Assembly (NCBI RefSeq): GCF_030718205.1
Contig: NZ_JAUZQF010000028.1
Span: 82,359 to 146,358, forward strand
Direction: 5' to 3'
DNA from: Nonomuraea turcica
GTDB taxonomy: Bacteria; Actinomycetota; Actinomycetes; Streptosporangiales; Streptosporangiaceae
DNA: 64,000 bases
The notes below the pieces were generated by a model. That model had not been told where the DNA came from and did not search any database. It saw only the letters and a program-made list of their open reading frames with translations. Shown here in pieces: positions 35,217 through 44,051 of this stretch; positions within the stretch are counted from its first letter, which is position 1; each line of letters opens with the position of its first letter. The translations under genes were made by a program, and so were the position numbers.

Positions 35217-36005
35217 TCAAGTCGCGAGTTGACTGCCGTAAGCTCGCGCGACAAGTTCGGCGACCGCGCTGTGCGAGCCGAGCGGCTCCGCATGCCCGGC
35301 GTTGATCTCCGCGGCGGCCCGCTCGACGATCCCCGGGGGCGCCTCGTGGCCGATCATGCAGGGGGCGATCGCCAGCCGCTCGGCGCCGGCCGCGCGCAGG
35401 CGCTGGGCGGCGACGCTCACGCCCGGTTCGCTGTCGAGCGCGGCGGCCACGACCGGGAGCGTGAGCCGGGAGGCCAGCAGCACCGCGGTGGCCTGCACGG
35501 CGCGCACCGCGCGCTCGCCGCCGACGGTGCCGAGGATGACGGCGTCCACGGGGCTGGAGACGTTCAGCAGGCGGACGCGGTCGGCCCGGGCCAGGCCGCG
35601 TTCGGCGAGCCGGATGTGCAGCGCCTCGGCCAGCAGCGGGTGCGGCCCGAGCGCGTCGGACACCGCGGCTCCGGAGCCGCCGGCCGCCACGGCCTTGCCG
35701 ATCTCCGCCATGACGACGGGGTCTTCCCAGGTGAGCAGGGGCACGATGACCACGTCGCGGCCGGTGGGGAGGGAGTCCGCCAGGTCGGCGACGCTCGACA
35801 GCCGGACCTCGATCTGCGGGTTGTCCACGCGTACCACGGCCGCGATCTCTTCCGCCACGCCGGCGGTGTCACCGGGGGTGGCGAGCACGAGCACAGGAGC
35901 GTCCGGCGGCAGGGACGTGGGCACGGGCCGGCGGTGGCGACCGCCGCCCGGCCGAGGGGAACGTTCACGTACAGGCAGGCTCACAGGCGGGCAGTTTATG
36001 CCCAT
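35217..36005 (-). CDS. CbiX/sirohydrochlorin-chelatase-like protein
   Basis: The 262-residue protein resembles duplicated CbiX-type chelatase folds, with APVLVLATPGDTAGVAEEI and a second half LTLPVVAAALDSEPGVSVAA then GAERLAIAPCMIGHEAPPG. In this family a His near GH binds the metal or substrate. The usual N-terminal HGS motif is replaced by ATPGD, so chelatase activity is uncertain. No other cobalamin or sirohaem gene is near. The start at 36005 gives a basic 30-residue extension; a GTG at 35924 is an alternative. Confidence 0.65.
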   Translation of the reverse strand: MGINCPPVSLPVRERSPRPGGGRHRRPVPTSLPPDAPVLVLATPGDTAGVAEEIAAVVRVDNPQIEVRLSSVADLADSLPTGRDVVIVPLLTWEDPVVMAEIGKAVAAGGSGAAVSDALGPHPLLAEALHIRLAERGLARADRVRLLNVSSPVDAVILGTVGGERAVRAVQATAVLLASRLTLPVVAAALDSEPGVSVAAQRLRAAGAERLAIAPCMIGHEAPPGIVERAAAEINAGHAEPLGSHSAVAELVARAYGSQLAT

Positions 36006-36066
36006 TCGATGGGTGTTGTTCCGTGAATAGATGGCGATTCCGTCACAACCCTGACCCTGTGCTCGA

Positions 36067-36144
36067 GATCACATCGTGATCCCTCGGAACGTTGACTTAT
36101 CCATACAAAACGGAAAGCTTGGAGCAACTAGAAACGCGTTCTAG
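36067..36144. promoter_or_regulatory. Two palindromes upstream of the MFS gene
   Basis: GATCAC-ATC-GTGATC (36067-36081) has perfect six-base arms. CTAGAA-ACGCG-TTCTAG (36128-36144) also has perfect six-base arms and resembles TetR-type operators such as the KstR consensus, but with one extra central base. Both lie in the 175-base spacer before the ATG at 36181. No TetR gene is adjacent. Confidence 0.45.
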
Positions 36145-36180
36145 AGCGATGTCCCACAACCGTCCCCCGGAGGATGGGTC

Positions 36181-37500
36181 ATGAAGCCGTTCTATGTCCG
36201 CGAGCTGGGCGTTTACCCGGTCGGTCGCCGCCGGATCTTCCTGCTGGCGATCGCGGTCCTGGCGAGTCTGGTGGCCAACTTCGAGACCACGATCGCCACC
36301 ATTCTGCCCCTCCTCATGGAGGACCTGGGCATGTCGCTCACCGTCTACGGGCAGATCGCCGCGCTGTCGGTGCTCGTGGGCGGGCTTTCGGCCGGTTTCG
36401 GGGGCATCCTGTCCGACCGGTGGGGGCGGGTCACGATCCTGGTGCCCACCCTGACCGTCACGGCCGCCTGCAACTTCCTGCTCGCCACGGTGGACTCCGT
36501 GGCCGGCCTGTTCTGGATCCGCTGCCTGATGTTGTTCATCGAGGGCGCGGGGATCACGATCACCGCCTCGCTCGTCCGGGACTTCTCGCCGCGGCTGGGC
36601 CGGGCGCAGGCGTTCGCGTTCTGGACGTGGGGTCCCGTCGGGGCGTCGTTTCTGGCCTCGTTCATCGCGGGGTTCACGCTGCCGTTGTTCGGCAACGCGT
36701 GGCAGTCGCAGGCGATCATCATGGGCGTCGTGTCGCTGGGCATGTGCGGCGTCATCATCTGGAAGATCGCCGAGCCGTCGGCGGCGCTGCGGGCCGCGGT
36801 GCTCGAGTCCGAGATGGCCGTGCAGGCCGAGGGGCGGACCCAGCACGGCCGGGTGCGTGAGCTGTTCCGGCATCCGCACCTGTGGGCCCACGTCCTGGGC
36901 AACACCGGCTGGCAGGTCCTCTACTGGACGTTCGCGATCTTCGGCCAGACCATACTGACGGGCGCGTTCGGCATGGACCCGGCGGCGGCCAACCGGGTGG
37001 TGGCGCTGGGTATCGTGCTCAACGCCGTGGCCGTGGTCATCGTGGGCCGGGTCTCGGACCGCATCCAGTTGCGTAAGCCGTTCACCGCCGTGGGCACCCT
37101 GCTGACCGTGGCGATGCTCGTGTACTTCATCACCCTGATCGGCCCGGGCGTCCCGGCGGCGCAGGTGACCGTCGTGTACGCGCTGCTCTACCTGTTCATG
37201 GGCGTCGCGTACGTGCCGTGGATGGCCAACTTCTCCGAGAACGCCGAGGACGTCGAATCCCGGCTGCAGGGCTCGGCGCTCGGCATCTGGGGCATGGTCG
37301 TCCGCGTCATGATCGTGGTGCTGCTGGTGGTCTCGCCCCTGGTGGTGGAGACCGGCGGCTGGCAGACGTGGCTCGGTGTGGCGCTCGCCGGACAGGTCGT
37401 GTTCCTGGTCTCGATGGCGGCCTTCAAGGGCAGATGGCGTACGGCGCTCAGCGTGCCGGCAGCACAACCGGCCGCGGATTCCCCGGGGCCTACACCGTGA
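36181..37500 (+). CDS. MFS transporter
   Basis: The 439-residue protein has about twelve transmembrane segments and the signature GGILSDRWGRVTILVP between helices 2 and 3. Its C-terminal tail is Pro/Ala-rich. The substrate is unknown; the sequence lies among anion or sugar-phosphate-like facilitators rather than drug exporters. CCCGGAGGATGGGTC precedes the ATG. The upstream palindromes suggest specific regulation. Confidence 0.85.
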   Translation: MKPFYVRELGVYPVGRRRIFLLAIAVLASLVANFETTIATILPLLMEDLGMSLTVYGQIAALSVLVGGLSAGFGGILSDRWGRVTILVPTLTVTAACNFLLATVDSVAGLFWIRCLMLFIEGAGITITASLVRDFSPRLGRAQAFAFWTWGPVGASFLASFIAGFTLPLFGNAWQSQAIIMGVVSLGMCGVIIWKIAEPSAALRAAVLESEMAVQAEGRTQHGRVRELFRHPHLWAHVLGNTGWQVLYWTFAIFGQTILTGAFGMDPAAANRVVALGIVLNAVAVVIVGRVSDRIQLRKPFTAVGTLLTVAMLVYFITLIGPGVPAAQVTVVYALLYLFMGVAYVPWMANFSENAEDVESRLQGSALGIWGMVVRVMIVVLLVVSPLVVETGGWQTWLGVALAGQVVFLVSMAAFKGRWRTALSVPAAQPAADSPGPTP

Positions 37501-37592
37501 TGCCCTGCGGCGGCGACCTCACGTAACCGCGCCCTTCCGCGCGGGCGGCGGTGGCAGCCGCCGCCCGCCTTCGCGGCAATCCAGGAGGTGCT

Positions 37593-38927
37593 TCAGGCGA
37601 ACGGCCCGACCTGGCCAGGGATCCCGGGGCGCGGCGCGGGCTCCATCTCGGCGGCGAGGTCGAGGTCGCGGGTCTCCGGCGCGATGGCCAGGCCCAAGGT
37701 GGTGACGGCCAGGGCGATGACCACGTAGATCGACACCGCGACCGTGGTCTGGTACGTCTGGAACAGCTGGAGCGCGATGATCGGCGCCAGCGCGCCGCCC
37801 ACGATGCCGGCCACCTGATAACCCATGGAGGCCCCGCTGTAACGCAGCCGGGTGCTGAACAGCTCGGCGATGAACGCGGCCTGCGGCCCGTACATCGCGG
37901 CGTGCGTGATCAGCGCGACCACGGCGGCCAGCGCGATCAGCGGGAACGACTTCGTTTCCAGCAGCGGGAAGAACGCGAACACCCACACCGCCGCGCCCAC
38001 GACGCCCGCGAAGTAGACCGGCCGCCGCCCCACCCGGTCCGACAGCGCCCCGAACAGCGGGATCAGCGCCAGCTGCAGCGCCGAGCCGATGAGAACCGCG
38101 TTCAGCGCGTACGAGCGCGGCAGGTCCAGCTGACCGGTGATGTAGACGATGATGTACGCGGTGAAGGTGTAGAACGCCACGTCCACCCCGATCCGCGCGG
38201 TGAAGGCGGACAGCAGCGCGCGCGGGTGCGTCCGCAGCACCTCCACCAGCGGCATCTTCGCCTTGGCGCCCTGCTGCTCGACCTCGGCGAACAACGGCGA
38301 CTCGGTGATCTTCAGCCGCACCCACAGGCCCACGAACACCAGTGCGCCTGACAGCAGGAACGGCACCCGCCAGCCCCACGACAGGAACGCCGCGTCCGAC
38401 TGGACGAACGACAGCAGCGTGAGCAGTCCGGTCGCCAGCACGTACCCGGCCGGCACGCCGACCTGCGGCCAGCTGGCGTTGAACCCGCGCCGCCGCCCGT
38501 CGCCGTGCTCCAGCGACATGATCACCGCGCCGCCCCACTCGCCGCCGAGTCCGAGTCCCTGAACGAAGCGCAGGAGCGCCAGCAGGATCGGCGCGATCAC
38601 GCCCACGCTCGCGTAGCCGGGCAGCACGCCGATGAGGAACGTGGAGACGCCCATCACCAGCAGCGTCACCACCAGCACGGTCTTGCGGCCCACCCGGTCG
38701 CCGAAGTGGCCGAACACCACGCCGCCCAGCGGCCGGGCGACGAACGCCACGGCGTTGGTGGTCAGCGACGCCAGCGTCGCGTTGAACGGGTCGAGCTCGG
38801 GAAAGAACAACTTGGGGAAGACCAGCGTCGCGGCCGTGGTGTAGAGGAAGAAGTCGTACCACTCCAGCGACGTGCCGATCAGGCTGGCGAGGATCACCCG
38901 CCGGGTCTGTTGCGCGGAGCTTGACAT
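37593..38927 (-). CDS. MHS-family (metabolite:H+ symporter) MFS transporter
   Basis: The 444-residue protein is a typical MHS transporter. SLIGTSLEWYDFFLYTTAAT is the conserved first helix, HFGDRVGRKTVLV the MFS loop, and RFVQGLGLGGEWGGAV the helix-4 segment. Members import small carboxylates such as alpha-ketoglutarate or shikimate, or betaine/proline. It diverges from a GntR/FCD regulator, with a palindrome between, which suggests induction by its own substrate. Confidence 0.92.
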   Translation of the reverse strand: MSSSAQQTRRVILASLIGTSLEWYDFFLYTTAATLVFPKLFFPELDPFNATLASLTTNAVAFVARPLGGVVFGHFGDRVGRKTVLVVTLLVMGVSTFLIGVLPGYASVGVIAPILLALLRFVQGLGLGGEWGGAVIMSLEHGDGRRRGFNASWPQVGVPAGYVLATGLLTLLSFVQSDAAFLSWGWRVPFLLSGALVFVGLWVRLKITESPLFAEVEQQGAKAKMPLVEVLRTHPRALLSAFTARIGVDVAFYTFTAYIIVYITGQLDLPRSYALNAVLIGSALQLALIPLFGALSDRVGRRPVYFAGVVGAAVWVFAFFPLLETKSFPLIALAAVVALITHAAMYGPQAAFIAELFSTRLRYSGASMGYQVAGIVGGALAPIIALQLFQTYQTTVAVSIYVVIALAVTTLGLAIAPETRDLDLAAEMEPAPRPGIPGQVGPFA

Positions 38928-38976
38928 CGATTGCTCCTAAGTTGTCGAGGGGGAGATAGTTTCAACATAAGAATCG

Positions 38977-38992
38977 TTGAACAATTCGACAA
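38977..38992. promoter_or_regulatory. GntR-type operator between the MHS transporter and the regulator
   Basis: TTG-aac-AATT-cga-CAA is symmetric in its outer and central bases. A further TTGTCGA half-site lies at 38942-38948. FadR-subfamily GntR proteins bind sites of this size. It overlaps the first possible (TTG) start of the regulator, which argues that translation starts further down. Confidence 0.5.
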
Positions 38993-39702
38993 GAGGTTTG
39001 CTCCATGATTCCCTGTTAAATGTGGATGACGTCGTCGCTGATCTCTCCCAGGACCGGCCCCGGCTGGGACGCAGCAGCACGGCCGAGCGGGTGGCCGACA
39101 TCCTGCGCGACCGCATCAGCGAGGGTTTCTTCCGCCCCGGCCAGCGGTTGTCGGAGGAGGCCATCTCCGAAGGGCTCGGCGTGTCACGCAACACGCTGCG
39201 GGAGGCGTTCCGGCTGCTCGGGCACGAGCGGCTGCTCGACCACAAGCTCAACAGGGGCGTGTTCGTGCGCCTGCCGTCCGTCGAGGACGTGCTCGACCTC
39301 TACCGGGTGCGCCGCGTGCTGGAGGGCGCGGCGGTGCGCCGTCCGGCGCCGCCGCGGGCGCTGACCGTGGTCAGAGAGGCCATGCGGGACGCCGAGCGGG
39401 CCGCCGCCAAGGATGACTGGCTGGGGGTCGGCACCGCCAACATCCGCTTCCACCAGGCGCTCGTGTCGCTCAACGACAGCCCGAGGATCGATGAGCTCAT
39501 GCGCCAGCTGCTGGCCGAGCTGCGCCTGGTCTTCCACGTGATGGAGAACCCGCGGGCCTTCCACGAGCCGTTCGTCGACCGCAACCGCACGCTGCTCGAG
39601 CTGATCGAGGCCGGCAAGCCGGAGGAGGCCGCGGCCTATCTGGACGACTATCTGGACCACGCGCAAGAGCTGCTCGTCCACGCCTACGAGCCGAACCGCT
39701 AA
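38977..39702 (+). CDS. GntR-family (FadR/FCD) transcriptional regulator
   Basis: This protein of up to 241 residues has a winged helix (TAERVADILRDRISEGFFRPG, SEEAISEGLGVSRNTLREAF). An all-helical FCD ligand domain with metal-type histidines (FHQAL, HAQELLVH) follows. The longest frame starts with a TTG inside the candidate operator, so the GTG at 39022 (226 residues) may be the true start. It is the likely regulator of the divergent MHS transporter. Confidence 0.88.
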   Translation: MNNSTRGLLHDSLLNVDDVVADLSQDRPRLGRSSTAERVADILRDRISEGFFRPGQRLSEEAISEGLGVSRNTLREAFRLLGHERLLDHKLNRGVFVRLPSVEDVLDLYRVRRVLEGAAVRRPAPPRALTVVREAMRDAERAAAKDDWLGVGTANIRFHQALVSLNDSPRIDELMRQLLAELRLVFHVMENPRAFHEPFVDRNRTLLELIEAGKPEEAAAYLDDYLDHAQELLVHAYEPNR

Positions 39703-39711
39703 CGTTTCCGC

Positions 39712-40074
39712 ATGGACCGGATCTTCACCGTCGACGAGGCCCGCGCCCTGCTGCCCGGTGTGATCGAGGACGCCCGCGTGGTGATCGCCGCCCGCGCCGA
39801 CCTCGCCGAGATCACCTTCGACCGGCAGGCCAGAGGCGGCTCCGAGCTCGGCGGCATTCCCGAGATGAAGGCGCTCGAGGCCCGCATCGAGGAGATCCTC
39901 AGCGGGTGGACCGGCTTGGGGATCGAGGTCAAGGGCATCGCGCCGGTGCTGGTCGACTTCCCCGCGGTGCTCGATGAGGTGTCGGTGCGCCTGTGCTGGA
40001 TCGAGGGGGAGCGGGAGCTCGCCTGGTACCACCGTACGGACCTGGGCTTCGCCGGCCGCCGTCCGCTCCCTTAG
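39712..40074 (+). CDS. DUF2203-family protein
   Basis: The 120-residue protein matches DUF2203: FTVDEARALLPGVIEDARVV at the N-terminus, a helical middle, and the C-terminal WIEGERELAWYHRTDLGFAGRRPLP. Function is unknown. Nine bases separate it from the GntR gene. Codon use is normal. Confidence 0.85.
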   Translation: MDRIFTVDEARALLPGVIEDARVVIAARADLAEITFDRQARGGSELGGIPEMKALEARIEEILSGWTGLGIEVKGIAPVLVDFPAVLDEVSVRLCWIEGERELAWYHRTDLGFAGRRPLP

Positions 40075-40077
40075 CGT

Positions 40078-40155
40078 TCACGCTGGACGAGGACGCGGTC
40101 GGCGCGGTGGCCGCGCGGGCCGGCGGCATCGATGTCTCGTTCAACGCCGACCGGT
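40078..40155 (+). pseudogene. Short-chain dehydrogenase fragment
   Basis: In the same frame as the DUF2203 gene, past its stop, the sequence reads LDEDAVGAVAARAGGIDVSFNAD. The ARAGGIDVSFNA pattern is characteristic of the NADB-Rossmann core of short-chain dehydrogenases. The fold's start and catalytic Tyr-Lys are absent. It is a short leftover, about 25 residues. Confidence 0.4.
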
Positions 40156-40202
40156 TCGAGCCCGGCCCGCGATGCGATCATCCGCGCCGACGGCCCCGGG
40201 GG

Positions 40203-40952
40203 TCACTTCTTCGCCTGGCCGGGCGGGATGTCCGGCTCCTGGCCGGCCCGGACGTCCGTCCCGGCCAGGTCCCCTTCTGCGCCGCCGGCCCGTCCCGGCG
40301 GTTCCCCGGTCGGTCCAGGAGGTGTGGGCCGGGCATCGGCAGGTGTGGCAGAGGGCTTTCCGGGCGGGCTGGGCGGGGTCTTGGCAGGTGTCGGTCCCCT
40401 GGCCGGCGTCGCCTTGGCCGGCGCGACCGTCTTGCCGGGCCGCGTAGCAACAGATTCGCCGGGGTGCGCAGCGGTCTTGCTCCCCCGCGCGGTCGCGCCG
40501 ACCGCCACCGGCGCCCCCCGACCTGGCGTCGGTCGAACCGTGCCCGTGGGAACGCCGCCCGGCGGCGTACGCCCGCGACCGTCGGCAGGCGTCGCGCCGC
40601 TGACAGGCAGAGCGGTGGGCGCGGCGGTGTCCGGCGTGGGGAGGACCGGCGACGCCGCGGGGCGGGCGCTGAGCGCGGCCGGCGGCGGAGCCGTCGTGTA
40701 CCCCTCGGGCACCGGCACGCGGTCCAGCGTGGGCGAGCTCCCGGGAATCCCCGCCAGCACGGCGGCCATGGCCAGATGGAGCAGCCCGGCGAACACTGTG
40801 GAGATCCGCACCGCACGCGCCCGCCGCGAGCCCCGCTCACCGGGCGCGTCCTGGGACCACCCGGGCTCCGGGGCCACGTCCAGGCCCGCGGTGGTCACGA
40901 TCGGTGAGCCCATGCCGACGCCATGCCGAATCCTCCGCTCGGGAACGATCAA
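40203..40952 (-). CDS. Pro/Ala-rich single-pass membrane protein
   Basis: The protein has up to 249 residues. A single hydrophobic segment at about 50-70 (ISTVFAGLLHLAMAAVLAGI) is followed by a 170-residue Pro/Ala/Gly/Thr-rich tail with no domain. It could be a cell-wall-spanning anchor. Low complexity makes the coding call less certain. The ATG at 40952 has AGAAGG close upstream; an ATG at 40913 is an alternative. Confidence 0.45.
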   Translation of the reverse strand: MIVPERRIRHGVGMGSPIVTTAGLDVAPEPGWSQDAPGERGSRRARAVRISTVFAGLLHLAMAAVLAGIPGSSPTLDRVPVPEGYTTAPPPAALSARPAASPVLPTPDTAAPTALPVSGATPADGRGRTPPGGVPTGTVRPTPGRGAPVAVGATARGSKTAAHPGESVATRPGKTVAPAKATPARGPTPAKTPPSPPGKPSATPADARPTPPGPTGEPPGRAGGAEGDLAGTDVRAGQEPDIPPGQAKK

Positions 40953-41089
40953 CCTTCTGATCTAGACATGGATGAGGGCGACGGTCAAGAGGCCCGCGAG
41001 CGCGCGTTCGACGGACAGCTGTGGCCGATCCGTGACGAACCGGCCACGGCACGTGCGGGTCTAAACGGGTGAACGAAAGGATCACAGCC

Positions 41090-42094
41090 ATGAGGCATCC
41101 CTCAGCGACCGCCGCGCTCCTGGCGGCGGCCGTCCTCGGCGGGCTGGGACTCGTACCCGGCGCCGCCCACGCGCGGACCGCGCCCCCGGTGGCCCGCGCC
41201 GCCTGGGTCAAGTCCTGCTACGACAAGAAGGAGGGCGACTCCTTCCCCTGCGGCCACTGGCGGCTGCTGTGGCGCGACGGCAAGCAGACGACCGTCCGCG
41301 ACGCCGCCATCACCACGATCGACGCTGCGGGCGAGGACGTCCGCGAGTCCGGCACGTTCGCGATCAGCGGGGACGGGCGGGTGCTCGCCTACGAACGCGC
41401 CGGCGACCACCGCCTGGTCGTCCGCGCGGCCGCCGGCGGCCCGGCGACGGTGCTGCCCAAGTCGGCGGTGCCCAAGGGCGTCGGCACCGACGAGATCGGC
41501 GTCGAGTTGTCACCCGCGGGGGACAAGGTGCTGATCGACTATCTGGACGATCCCACCCATCTGCCCACCAAGGTCATCACGGTCGCCACCGGCAAGATCA
41601 CCACGCTGCCCGCCGCGGACATGATTCTCGGCTTCAGCGGCGACGGCGACGAGGTGCTGGCCACCCGCCTCCAGCGCGACAACACCACGGCCATGTACGC
41701 CTACCGCCTCGACGGCGGCGCCCCGATCACGAGCACGCCTCCCCAGGTGGTCGCGAACGCCCTCGCGCACGCGCTGGCCCCTGACGGCAAGACCGTGGCG
41801 ACGTTCACGACGGGTGACACGCACACCAAGCGGCCGCCCAGGGTGCGGATCTACGACCTGGAGACCGGGGATCTCTCGGCCGCCGCCGACCTGCCCGTCC
41901 GTCCCGGCGCGCTGCCGTACGGTCCGTGGTGGAGCGCGGACGGGCGGCTCAACGTGGTCGTGCAGAGTGGCGAGGACGGGCAACCGGCGGTGATACGGGT
42001 GCTCACCGTCGACCCGCAGTCCCGGGAGGCCACGCAGGCCGACACGTACACGATCAGCAAGACCAGGCACGCCTACTTCGCCGCGGGGGAGTGA
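41090..42094 (+). CDS. Secreted beta-propeller-like protein (paralogue 1)
   Basis: The 334-residue product has a signal peptide (TAALLAAAVLGGLGLVPGAAHA). The mature part has a KSCYDKKEGDSFPCGHWRL motif with two cysteines, then WD40/TolB-like blades (SGDGRVLAYERAGDHRLVVR, SPAGDKVLIDYLDD, SGDGDEVLATRLQ). AAAGGA precedes the ATG at 41090. It is followed after five bases by a clear paralogue. Function is unknown; an extracellular binding or scaffold role is a guess. Confidence 0.75.
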   Translation: MRHPSATAALLAAAVLGGLGLVPGAAHARTAPPVARAAWVKSCYDKKEGDSFPCGHWRLLWRDGKQTTVRDAAITTIDAAGEDVRESGTFAISGDGRVLAYERAGDHRLVVRAAAGGPATVLPKSAVPKGVGTDEIGVELSPAGDKVLIDYLDDPTHLPTKVITVATGKITTLPAADMILGFSGDGDEVLATRLQRDNTTAMYAYRLDGGAPITSTPPQVVANALAHALAPDGKTVATFTTGDTHTKRPPRVRIYDLETGDLSAAADLPVRPGALPYGPWWSADGRLNVVVQSGEDGQPAVIRVLTVDPQSREATQADTYTISKTRHAYFAAGE

Positions 42095-42099
42095 CCCAC

Positions 42100-43062
42100 A
42101 TGAGAACCAAGATCTTCGCGACGCTCGCCATCACGCTCGCCGCCCTGGCGGCGGCCCCGGCGGTGGCGCACGCCGATCCGCACCACGACAGCATCAGGTA
42201 CGCCTCCATCAAGAGCTGCGCGGACAAGGACGAGCAGCCCCGGCCGTGTGGCGGCTGGCGGCTCGTCATGCACAGCGGCGAGCAGATGACGCTGCGCGAC
42301 GCGCAAGGGGTCGCCCTCGACGCCAAGGGCAGGCCCACCCGCGACTTCCCGGCTCCCATCGCGGTCAGCGGGAACGGGCAGCGGGTCGCGTACTTCACCA
42401 AGACCGGCAGGCTCGCCTTGCGGACGCTTGGCGGCGGCGTCACACTGCTGCCCAAGGACGCGCTGCCGCGGGTCGGCCAGAACGAGATGACGCTGGTGCT
42501 CTCCGACGACGGCGGCCGGCTGGCCGCCGTCTTCAGCAACAAGCCCCGCGCCACCCTCGTCTTCGACACCGCCACCGGCGACCGGCTCGGCACTCTGCCG
42601 TCCGACCTGGGCCTGCAGGGCTTCAGCGCCGACGGCGACGAGCTCCTCGCCACCTTCGAGGACGACGAATCCGTCACCGACCTGATCGTCTACAGCGACG
42701 CGGGCGAGCGGCTGCATCGCGCCACGCCGCCGCAGGTCGTCGCGGCGAACGGGCCGCAGGCGCTGGCCGCCGACGGGCGTACCGTGGCGAACCTCGTGCA
42801 GGGGGACAAGCCGGAGCTGGTGCTGTACGACCTGGAGTCCGACCAGGTCACCGATCGCAAGAAGATCAAGCTGCCGGTCGGCGACCTCGACATGATCGAC
42901 TGGACGGGGGACACCCAGGTGACCCTCCACCTGACCCGCCACCTGTCGAACTCCACCAAGGTGACGATCGTCCAGATCGACACCCGGACCGGCGCGGCCA
43001 CGATCAGGGACCGCTACACGGTGCTGAAGGACACCTTCGTGTTCGCGGCGTGCGGCGGCTGA
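42100..43062 (+). CDS. Secreted beta-propeller-like protein (paralogue 2)
   Basis: The 320-residue product repeats the plan of its neighbour. It has a signal peptide ending AVAHA, an IKSCADKDEQPRPCGGWRL Cys-Cys motif, and propeller blades (SGNGQRVAYFTKTGRLALRT, SDDGGRLAAVFSN, SADGDELLATFEDD). Both genes end in a similar strand (YT[IV][SL]K..), so they arose by tandem duplication. The ATG at 42100 lies just after the first gene's stop. A longer frame reaching back to 41926 is an artefact. Confidence 0.75.
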   Translation: MRTKIFATLAITLAALAAAPAVAHADPHHDSIRYASIKSCADKDEQPRPCGGWRLVMHSGEQMTLRDAQGVALDAKGRPTRDFPAPIAVSGNGQRVAYFTKTGRLALRTLGGGVTLLPKDALPRVGQNEMTLVLSDDGGRLAAVFSNKPRATLVFDTATGDRLGTLPSDLGLQGFSADGDELLATFEDDESVTDLIVYSDAGERLHRATPPQVVAANGPQALAADGRTVANLVQGDKPELVLYDLESDQVTDRKKIKLPVGDLDMIDWTGDTQVTLHLTRHLSNSTKVTIVQIDTRTGAATIRDRYTVLKDTFVFAACGG

Positions 43063-43112
43063 CCCACGCGCCGACCGGCTCCTCGCTCACCTGAAGCCGG
43101 CGGCCACGCCGT

Positions 43113-43880
43113 TCACGCCGAGCTGGTGATGACCGCGAAACGGGCGCCGTGCGGGTCGGTCAGGAACGCCATGCGCCCGACGTCCTCCACGCTCATCGAC
43201 GGAGCCCGCACCGTGCCGCCGAGCTGCTGCGCCATGGCCACCGTGGCGTCGCAGTCCGGCACCTCGAAGTAGGGCAGCCAGTGCGGGTTGTCGCCCGGCT
43301 CCAGCTGGGCGAGCCCGGCCATGGACGTCTCCTCGCCGCCCCCGGCGGGGGAGATCACGGGGTAGGACAGGTCGCCCATCGGCATATCGCGGATGGACCA
43401 GCCGAAGACGGCCTGGTAGAAGGAGCGCGCGGCGGCGAGGTCGGGAACGTAGAGCTCCACCCAGGCGAGCGAACCCGGCTCCGTGACCATCCCGAGCCCC
43501 TTGGTCTCGCCCGGCTGCCACACGGCGAACCTGGCCCCCGCCGGATCCGCGAACACGGCCATCCGGCCCTGCCCCTCGATGTCGCGCGGCGGCGCGACCA
43601 CCGTGCCGCCCGCCTGCTCGATCGTCTTGGCGGCGGTGTCGGCGTCGGGGGTCCGGAAGTACGTCAGCCAGGCCGCAGCCGGGTTGTCCTCGGTGGCGTG
43701 GCTGATCCCGGCGACCGTCCTGCCGTCGACCTGGCAGAGGCGGTAGTCCCTGTGCTCGGGCCCGAGCGTGATCGTCTGCCAGCCGAACAGCCCGGTGTAG
43801 AAGGCCGCGCAACGGTCGACGTCGGAGCTGTTGACGTCGATCCAGCAGGGGGTGCCCGGCAGGTAGTGGGTAGTGAGCAT
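43113..43880 (-). CDS. Two-domain VOC (glyoxalase/bleomycin-resistance-like) protein
   Basis: The 255-residue protein contains two VOC modules (about 8-122 and 135-252). Each has the WIDVNSSDVDRCAAFYTGLFGW or WVELYVPDLAAARSFYQAVF opening and a DPHGARFAV-type ending. Family members bind metal and catalyse isomerisation, dioxygenation or antibiotic binding. The substrate is unknown. It converges on the propeller gene and diverges from the AlkB-like gene. Confidence 0.87.
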   Translation of the reverse strand: MLTTHYLPGTPCWIDVNSSDVDRCAAFYTGLFGWQTITLGPEHRDYRLCQVDGRTVAGISHATEDNPAAAWLTYFRTPDADTAAKTIEQAGGTVVAPPRDIEGQGRMAVFADPAGARFAVWQPGETKGLGMVTEPGSLAWVELYVPDLAAARSFYQAVFGWSIRDMPMGDLSYPVISPAGGGEETSMAGLAQLEPGDNPHWLPYFEVPDCDATVAMAQQLGGTVRAPSMSVEDVGRMAFLTDPHGARFAVITSSA

Positions 43881-44013
43881 GGCGTTGGTCCTTCGCGTGA
43901 CGAAGCGGTGGGTGGCCTCCTCACCTCACGGCGCGGTCTGAGGGCGACGCCACTCGTGTCCGGCGCCTGCCAGCCTGGCACGACGCGCCGGCGAAAGCGA
44001 CCTTCTCATACTA

Positions 44014-44029
44014 TCGAATATGTGTTTGA
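44014..44029. promoter_or_regulatory. Candidate LexA (SOS) box upstream of the AlkB-like gene
   Basis: TCGAATATGTGTTTGA matches the actinobacterial SOS consensus TCGAAC-N4-GTTCGA at ten of twelve positions. It is centred about 30 bases before the ATG at 44052. The position and the downstream gene make an SOS role plausible. Confidence 0.6.
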
Positions 44030-44051
44030 ACCATGGCCTACACTCGGCACT

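Noticed and set aside
36097..37467. A 456-codon His/Arg/Gln-rich minus-strand frame opposite the MFS gene
   Set aside because: Biased composition and complete overlap with an intact transporter mark it as a shadow frame.
41926..42099. Extended start for the second propeller protein
   Set aside because: The signal peptide begins at 42100; the extension is antisense-like sequence over the end of the first gene.
43149..44051. Extended start for the AlkB-like gene over the VOC gene
   Set aside because: The extension lies antisense to a clear VOC gene and has no similarity; the ATG at 44052 fits the family.
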